Positions 58,892 to 64,000 of a stretch of 64,000 nucleotides of DNA are shown one piece after another (the first letter of the stretch is position 1; every line of letters starts with the position of its first letter). Both the position numbers and the translations under genes were made by a program. The stretch comes from Lachnospiraceae bacterium UBA1683 (GTDB lineage Bacteria > Bacillota > Clostridia > Lachnospirales > Lachnospiraceae), in the NCBI GenBank assembly GCA_002320245.1, contig DCKD01000087.1:1-64000 (forward strand), in the 5' to 3' direction. Under the pieces are notes generated by a model that was given only the letters and a program-made list of their open reading frames with translations, searched no databases and had not been told where the DNA came from.

Positions 58892-61800
58892 CTACAAACT
58901 TTCCTCCTTCCCTTTACCCTTTGAAATATCCGGCTTTTCCGGTGTTTTCTGCCCATATGCCTTGTCCTTGCCAAGTTTGGCAGTCATCTCGGCAAGTTTC
59001 TCTTTTATAGAAATGCGCCCTCTTGGACTGTCTGCTAACATTCTCTCCTTCCCATGCTCTGCAACCTTTTCTGATACTGCCCGGTTGAATGTTGGCTTGA
59101 ATGATTCGTCTGCCACAGCTTCCACACTGTCCTGCATTTCCTCTATGTCGATTTCCTGTTGTTCCCCGCTGTCTGTTTCCGGCTCATCGTCCATATCAAT
59201 CCCATCGCTGCCTTTTTCGTCCATATTCAGAAGTGCATTTAACTCTGTAAGGCGTTCTAACTTCTCCGCAAGCTCCGCTTCCTGTGCAAACGGTTTTGTG
59301 ACCTCCACTTTTGCTGTTTCAAGCTGATGCTCCACGTTTTCAAGTTTCTGCGCCACCGCTTCCATTTTAGCGGTCATACCTTCTAAGGCATTGCTTAACC
59401 TCTGCAAATTTCCCAACGGATCAGTGCCGATTTCCACCTCATGGCTGATGCTGCCCTTTAAATTGACTGTAAATTTGGAAAAGAACGAATCAAAAGAAAC
59501 ACTCATTTTAAAACCCTGATATTCCCCGATTGTGACTGCCATGTTTGGCTGTTTTGCACTCCGGCACATATCAATCAGTGCGGTTCCGGCTTCCTTTTTG
59601 TCTGTATATACCCTGTTACCAATTTTTATGGAAAAGGTGTCCTTATCCGGGAATTTATTCTGCTGGTAGGTCTGTATGTCGGCTCGATACCCTTCAAGCC
59701 TTTCCTTCATGGTGGCTATCTGCGCCGGGTAATTCTTCACGATATTGTCCTCCAGACGGTACTTTTGGCTTGTATGGTTTGCCTTTAACAGTTTTAACTT
59801 GGATACCTGAATATCCAAGTCCATTTTTTCCTTGATATACGGATTGCCTGTTGCCAATGCTTTCACTTCCGCATAGGTTAATGCAGCTTCATCAATGTCC
59901 TCACAGGAACGTACCGGGGATTTGCTCGTCATAATCTGCCCGATGAATTTCTGCTTGTTTTCAATGAGCTGCCAACTGTACGAATCGAATGTGCCTTCCG
60001 TCACATACCGGAATATCTTAACCTTTGGATTAAGGTTGCCCTGTCTTAAAATACGCCCCTCCTGCTGTTCGATGTCCGAGGGACGCCAAGGCACATCAAG
60101 GTGGTGTAGGGCAATAAGCCGATCCTGTACGTTTGTCCCGGCTCCCATCTTTGCGGTTGAACCCAATAAAAAACGAACCTGCCCGCTTCTTACTTTTGCA
60201 AACAGCTCCGCTTTCCTTGTTTCCGTATTGGCATCATGGATAAAGGCTATCTCCTGTTCCGGCACTCCCTTTGCCATGAGCTTATCCCTGATGTCCTCAT
60301 AAACATTAAATGTACCATCTCCTTTCGGTGTTGATAGATCACAGAAGATAAGCTGCGCCGACTTCTGTTCTTTTGTCTGCTCCCATATCTCAAATGCTTT
60401 CTCCACACAGGTTGTGGCTTTGGAATTTTCCTCATCGAGAAGCATATCATTGATTAAACGCTGGTCTAACGCTAACTTTCGCCCGTCATTCGTGATTTTC
60501 AGCATATTGTCAACCGTTGCGTCCACCTTGCGGTCACGCACCGCTTCCGCCCTCTCTGCAAGGGACTGTACCATTTCCTTCTGGTGTTCACTTGGCTTCA
60601 GTACGATATTCTCATAATCCGCTTCTGGAACAGGAAGTTTCAGCATATCCGGTGTCTGAATGTCTGCGCTCTCCTTGAATAATGCGATCAGCTCCGGCAG
60701 GTTGAAGAACTTGGCAAACCTTGTCTTTGCCCTGTAACCCGTACCCTCCGGCGCAAGCTCTATGGCGGTCTGTATTTCCCCGAAAGATGCTGCCCAACTG
60801 TCGAAATGCCCCAACCCTAAACGCTGCAAGGTATTGTACTGGAGATAGCGCATATTCGTATATAATTCCGTCATGCTGTTGCTGATCGGTGTACCCGTTG
60901 CGAATGTGATGCCCTTCCCGCCTGTCAGCTCGTCCATATACTGGCACTTTGCAAACATATCAGAAGATTTCTGTGCTTCCGTCTGTGCAATGCCTGCAAC
61001 ATTCCTCATTTTTGTGTATAAAAAGAGGTTCTTATAGTTGTGGCTCTCGTCCACGAACAGCCTGTCCACGCCTAACTGCTCAAAGGTAACAACATTGTCT
61101 TTCCGGCTTGCATCGTTTAAGCGGCTCAATCTCGCATTCAGCGATTTCTTTGTCTTTTCCATCTGCTTAATAGTGTAGCGCTCGCCCTTTTCCGCTTTGG
61201 TGGCTTCGATTGCCATTTCAATCTCCGCTATCTGCCTTTCAATCATTGCTGCCTGTCTTTCAGTAGAAAGCGGTATCTTCTCAAATTGACTGTGCCCGAT
61301 AATGACTGCATCATAATCGCCTGTTGCTATCCTTGAACAGAATTTTTTCCGGTTTGCCGGTTCAAAATCTTTCTTGGTGGCAGCTAAGATGTTAGCGCCC
61401 GGATAAAGGCGTAAAAAGTCGCTTGCCCACTGCTCCGTCAAATGGTTTGGCACGACAAATAAACTCTTTTGGCATAACCCTAACCGCTTATTCTCCATTG
61501 CTGCGGCAATCATCTCAAACGTCTTTCCTGCACCCACGCAATGTGCAAGCAGCGTATTATCCCCATAGAGCTGATGCGCCACTGCGTTAAGCTGGTGCGG
61601 TCTTAATTCAATGTCCGGTGTCATGCCGGGGAATTTTAAATGCGAACCGTCATATTCCCTCGGTCTGCTGGAATTAAACAGCTCATTGTATTTTGCACAT
61701 AACGCCTGCCTTCTCTCCGGCTCCTGAAATATCCAGTCCTTAAAGGCTTCCCGGATTGTTTCCTGTTTCTGGCTTGCAAGCATAGTTTCCTTTTTATTAA

Positions 61801-64000
61801 GGACTCTTTTCTCCTTACCGTCCTCAGTAATGACATCAAAGATACGGGTGTCACGAAGGTTCAGGGAATCCTCTAAAATCTTATAGGCGTTTGCCCTGCT
61901 CGTTCCATAGGTCATACCAACAAGTGAATTGCCCCTGTCCGCATTTTTACCCTTTACATTCCACTGTCCCGTCACATCGGAATACTGTACCCCCATTAAA
62001 TTACGGTCAAACAGATACTCCGGTGTTTCAAAAGTTTCACGCATGAAGTCCTCGATATACTTGGTGTCGATCCACGTTGCGCCGATACGCACCTCAATCT
62101 CCGAAGCGTCAAGTTCTTTCGGCTGTACGCCCTCCAGTGAGGTTACGTTAATGGCAAATTCCGGGTGGTTCTCTGCAAATACTTTTGCAACTGCCAGTTT
62201 TTCCCGCACGTTCCCGCTTAAATATTCGTCTGCTGTTTCCCATTTCTCCGTAACAGGATTTTGGAAGATAACCCCGGCAAGCTCTTTTGTGATTTCTTCC
62301 TCACTCTTATTTGCAAGCTGTGACATATAGGGCAGATCTACCCCTGCTTTTTCGCCAAGAGAAACCGACAGTGCTTCACTTGCGGTATCCACGCTCGTCA
62401 CGACTTCCTGTTTCTTTATGGTGCGTTTTGAGAACATATCCGCCTTGCCGATGAAGTTCCCCTCATCGTCCAGCTTTTCAAGGGAACATAAAAGACAGTA
62501 ACTCGAATCCTGATTGAACGCCCTCTTATTGGTCTGTGAACTGATAAGACCGAATTTCTTGGAAAAATCATCATATAACTGGTTTAATTCCGTCTGCTTG
62601 TTTTTAATCATATCCTCCGGGTATTCACTCAACTGGAAGTCAATCAGCTCCTGTGTACAGTCCCGGATTGCCACCATGCCCTTGATGCGCTGCTCTGCCT
62701 TTTCTGACACATCAACAGGCTTCATAATGGAATTTTCCCGGTAGTACACTTTTTCATCTACTACGGTATAGCTGTAATTCTTCACGTCCGGATCGGCGGG
62801 GATATTCTCCCTTGCAGGCTCATCATCAATCTCATTAAAATCTGCCTGTTCGATGCTGCCCTCCACATGGGAAAGTACATTTTTAAGCTGCGCTGACAGC
62901 GGAAGGGAATTGTCCGGCAGACAGGCGGATTCCATGCCATGCGCACCCGAAACCATTTCCATTTTTCCAAGCACCATCTCCGGGTGGTCTGCAAAATACT
63001 GGTTCATTACAATACCGTCTTTTTCCGTCAGATGCACCCAATCCGGTTCAATATCTAATACCCGGTCACGTTTCTTCAAAAACAGAATATCCGATGTAAC
63101 CTCTGTACCCGCATTTTCCTTAAAGGCTGTGTTCGGAAGCCTGACCGCCCCCAAAAGCTCCGCCCGCTGTGCAAGGTATTTTCTTACTTCCGGGCTTTTC
63201 TTGTCCATAGTTCCCTTTGAAGTGACAAAGGCAACCACACCGCCCGGTCTGACCTTATCCAGCGTTTTTGCAAAGAAATAATCATGGATAAGGAAGTTAT
63301 GTTTGTCGTAGGCTTTGTCAGCCACTTTGTACTGTCCGAATGGCACATTTCCCACCGCAACATCAAAAAAATCATTGGGATAACTGGTATTTTCAAAGCC
63401 TGTGATTTTAATGTCCGCATGGGGATAGAGCTGCTTTGCAATCCGTCCGGTAAGTCCGTCAAGTTCTGCCCCGTACAGTCTGCTCCCCTGCATTTCCTCC
63501 GGCAGACAGCCATAGAAATTTCCAATCCCAGCGGCGGGATCTAACACATTCCCTTTGGTAAAACCCATTTTCCCCACTGCATCGTAGATTGCCTGAATGA
63601 TAACAGGGCTTGTATAGTGGGCATTTAAGGTGCTTTCCCTTGCGGAAGCGTATTCTTCCGGGGATAACAGGCTTTTCAATTCCTGATATTCATTCGCCCA
63701 ATTCGCTTTTGTTTCGTCAAAAGCGTCAGCAAGACCGCCCCAACCTACATATTTCGCTAATACTTCCTGTTCTTCCGGTGTGGCAATGCGGTGTTCGCCC
63801 TCAATCTTTTCAAGGGTGCGTATGGCTTCCACATTCTGACGGAATTTCTCTTTCGGCGCAAAGCCTTTTCCAGTAGTTTCCGCTTCATTGAAAGTAATAT
63901 GGTAATTGGCTGCGCCTGACTTGTTTATCTCCGGTTCTTTCCCTGATACTTTTTCCGGCTCTATATCCGTTTCCCCTGTCAGCATTTCCACATCACGCAT
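58892..64000 (-). CDS. Second methylase/SNF2-type helicase (N-terminus outside the window)
   Basis: 1702 residues seen; the reading frame reaches the window end, and compared with the ICE 1 copy about 750 N-terminal residues are missing. Methylase: VLDPAAGIGNFYG (near 150) and VAVGNVPFGQYKV. Helicase: AHCVGAGKTFEMIAAA, VDESHNYKNLFLYTK, GSTAKMGAGTNVQDRLIALH, DIEQQEGRILRQGN. It is paralogous to 12798-22743 throughout and has no intron at the GTNVQD site, which serves as the reference for that intron's boundaries. The C-terminal tail GRISIKEKLAEMTAK and KGKGKEESL is shared with the DUF6674-like gene. Confidence 0.92.
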   Translation of the reverse strand: MRDVEMLTGETDIEPEKVSGKEPEINKSGAANYHITFNEAETTGKGFAPKEKFRQNVEAIRTLEKIEGEHRIATPEEQEVLAKYVGWGGLADAFDETKANWANEYQELKSLLSPEEYASARESTLNAHYTSPVIIQAIYDAVGKMGFTKGNVLDPAAGIGNFYGCLPEEMQGSRLYGAELDGLTGRIAKQLYPHADIKITGFENTSYPNDFFDVAVGNVPFGQYKVADKAYDKHNFLIHDYFFAKTLDKVRPGGVVAFVTSKGTMDKKSPEVRKYLAQRAELLGAVRLPNTAFKENAGTEVTSDILFLKKRDRVLDIEPDWVHLTEKDGIVMNQYFADHPEMVLGKMEMVSGAHGMESACLPDNSLPLSAQLKNVLSHVEGSIEQADFNEIDDEPARENIPADPDVKNYSYTVVDEKVYYRENSIMKPVDVSEKAEQRIKGMVAIRDCTQELIDFQLSEYPEDMIKNKQTELNQLYDDFSKKFGLISSQTNKRAFNQDSSYCLLCSLEKLDDEGNFIGKADMFSKRTIKKQEVVTSVDTASEALSVSLGEKAGVDLPYMSQLANKSEEEITKELAGVIFQNPVTEKWETADEYLSGNVREKLAVAKVFAENHPEFAINVTSLEGVQPKELDASEIEVRIGATWIDTKYIEDFMRETFETPEYLFDRNLMGVQYSDVTGQWNVKGKNADRGNSLVGMTYGTSRANAYKILEDSLNLRDTRIFDVITEDGKEKRVLNKKETMLASQKQETIREAFKDWIFQEPERRQALCAKYNELFNSSRPREYDGSHLKFPGMTPDIELRPHQLNAVAHQLYGDNTLLAHCVGAGKTFEMIAAAMENKRLGLCQKSLFVVPNHLTEQWASDFLRLYPGANILAATKKDFEPANRKKFCSRIATGDYDAVIIGHSQFEKIPLSTERQAAMIERQIAEIEMAIEATKAEKGERYTIKQMEKTKKSLNARLSRLNDASRKDNVVTFEQLGVDRLFVDESHNYKNLFLYTKMRNVAGIAQTEAQKSSDMFAKCQYMDELTGGKGITFATGTPISNSMTELYTNMRYLQYNTLQRLGLGHFDSWAASFGEIQTAIELAPEGTGYRAKTRFAKFFNLPELIALFKESADIQTPDMLKLPVPEADYENIVLKPSEHQKEMVQSLAERAEAVRDRKVDATVDNMLKITNDGRKLALDQRLINDMLLDEENSKATTCVEKAFEIWEQTKEQKSAQLIFCDLSTPKGDGTFNVYEDIRDKLMAKGVPEQEIAFIHDANTETRKAELFAKVRSGQVRFLLGSTAKMGAGTNVQDRLIALHHLDVPWRPSDIEQQEGRILRQGNLNPKVKIFRYVTEGTFDSYSWQLIENKQKFIGQIMTSKSPVRSCEDIDEAALTYAEVKALATGNPYIKEKMDLDIQVSKLKLLKANHTSQKYRLEDNIVKNYPAQIATMKERLEGYRADIQTYQQNKFPDKDTFSIKIGNRVYTDKKEAGTALIDMCRSAKQPNMAVTIGEYQGFKMSVSFDSFFSKFTVNLKGSISHEVEIGTDPLGNLQRLSNALEGMTAKMEAVAQKLENVEHQLETAKVEVTKPFAQEAELAEKLERLTELNALLNMDEKGSDGIDMDDEPETDSGEQQEIDIEEMQDSVEAVADESFKPTFNRAVSEKVAEHGKERMLADSPRGRISIKEKLAEMTAKLGKDKAYGQKTPEKPDISKGKGKEESL

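Overview
The window is accessory DNA from a low-GC Firmicute, most likely a gut Lachnospiraceae-type Clostridium relative. The evidence is the Tn1549/Tn916-type conjugation genes, strong AGGAGG ribosome sites, and a methionyl-tRNA synthetase C-terminal fragment of the form seen in that group. No rRNA, tRNA or CRISPR array was seen. Almost everything is mobile DNA: two integrative conjugative elements (ICEs) lie head to tail, both mostly transcribed leftward (minus strand).

ICE 1 (about 1 to 33 kb, continuing left of the window). Reading leftward it holds a MerR regulator, a zinc-ribbon repeat protein, parA-parB, a large sortase-anchored adhesin, small genes, a 2395-residue methylase/helicase, a toprim primase-like protein, small DUF genes, MobC, relaxase, PcfB, an ArdC-like protein, VirD4, Maff2, TrbL, PrgI and VirB4. 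The virD4 and helicase genes are each split by a group II intron with its own reverse transcriptase. Joining the flanks restores both frames exactly, so transfer probably depends on RNA splicing. A tnpV gene with its own ribosome site is nested in another frame inside the helicase gene.

Junction (33.2 to 34.05 kb). This holds a 3' fragment of metG, then short direct repeats beside a Tn916-type integrase. It looks like the boundary between the two elements.

ICE 2 (about 34 to 64 kb, continuing right of the window). It opens with integrase, a small DNA-binding protein, an excisionase-like protein, an HTH protein, a sigma factor and a divergent Xre regulator. The Xre gene is preceded by a leader-peptide/terminator structure of the kind known from resistance genes. 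Next come a MATE pump with divergent PadR, and a TetR / M23 peptidase / winged-helix operon. A mobilization module (candidate oriT, mobC, relaxase) follows. Its relaxase 3' end was split by an IS256-like element that was itself split by an IS21-like element, and both target duplications are readable. Beyond that are a candidate type I toxin-antitoxin locus, TTRAP, a 1517-residue polyvalent antirestriction protein, a DUF6674-like protein, a Gabija-like defence pair (OLD nuclease plus UvrD helicase), and a second methylase/helicase cut by the window end.

The most notable items are the type I toxin-antitoxin locus with its antisense promoter, the orphan attenuator before xre, the two introns in transfer genes, the nested tnpV, the zinc-ribbon/nuclease-like protein, and short C-terminal motifs shared by several ICE proteins.
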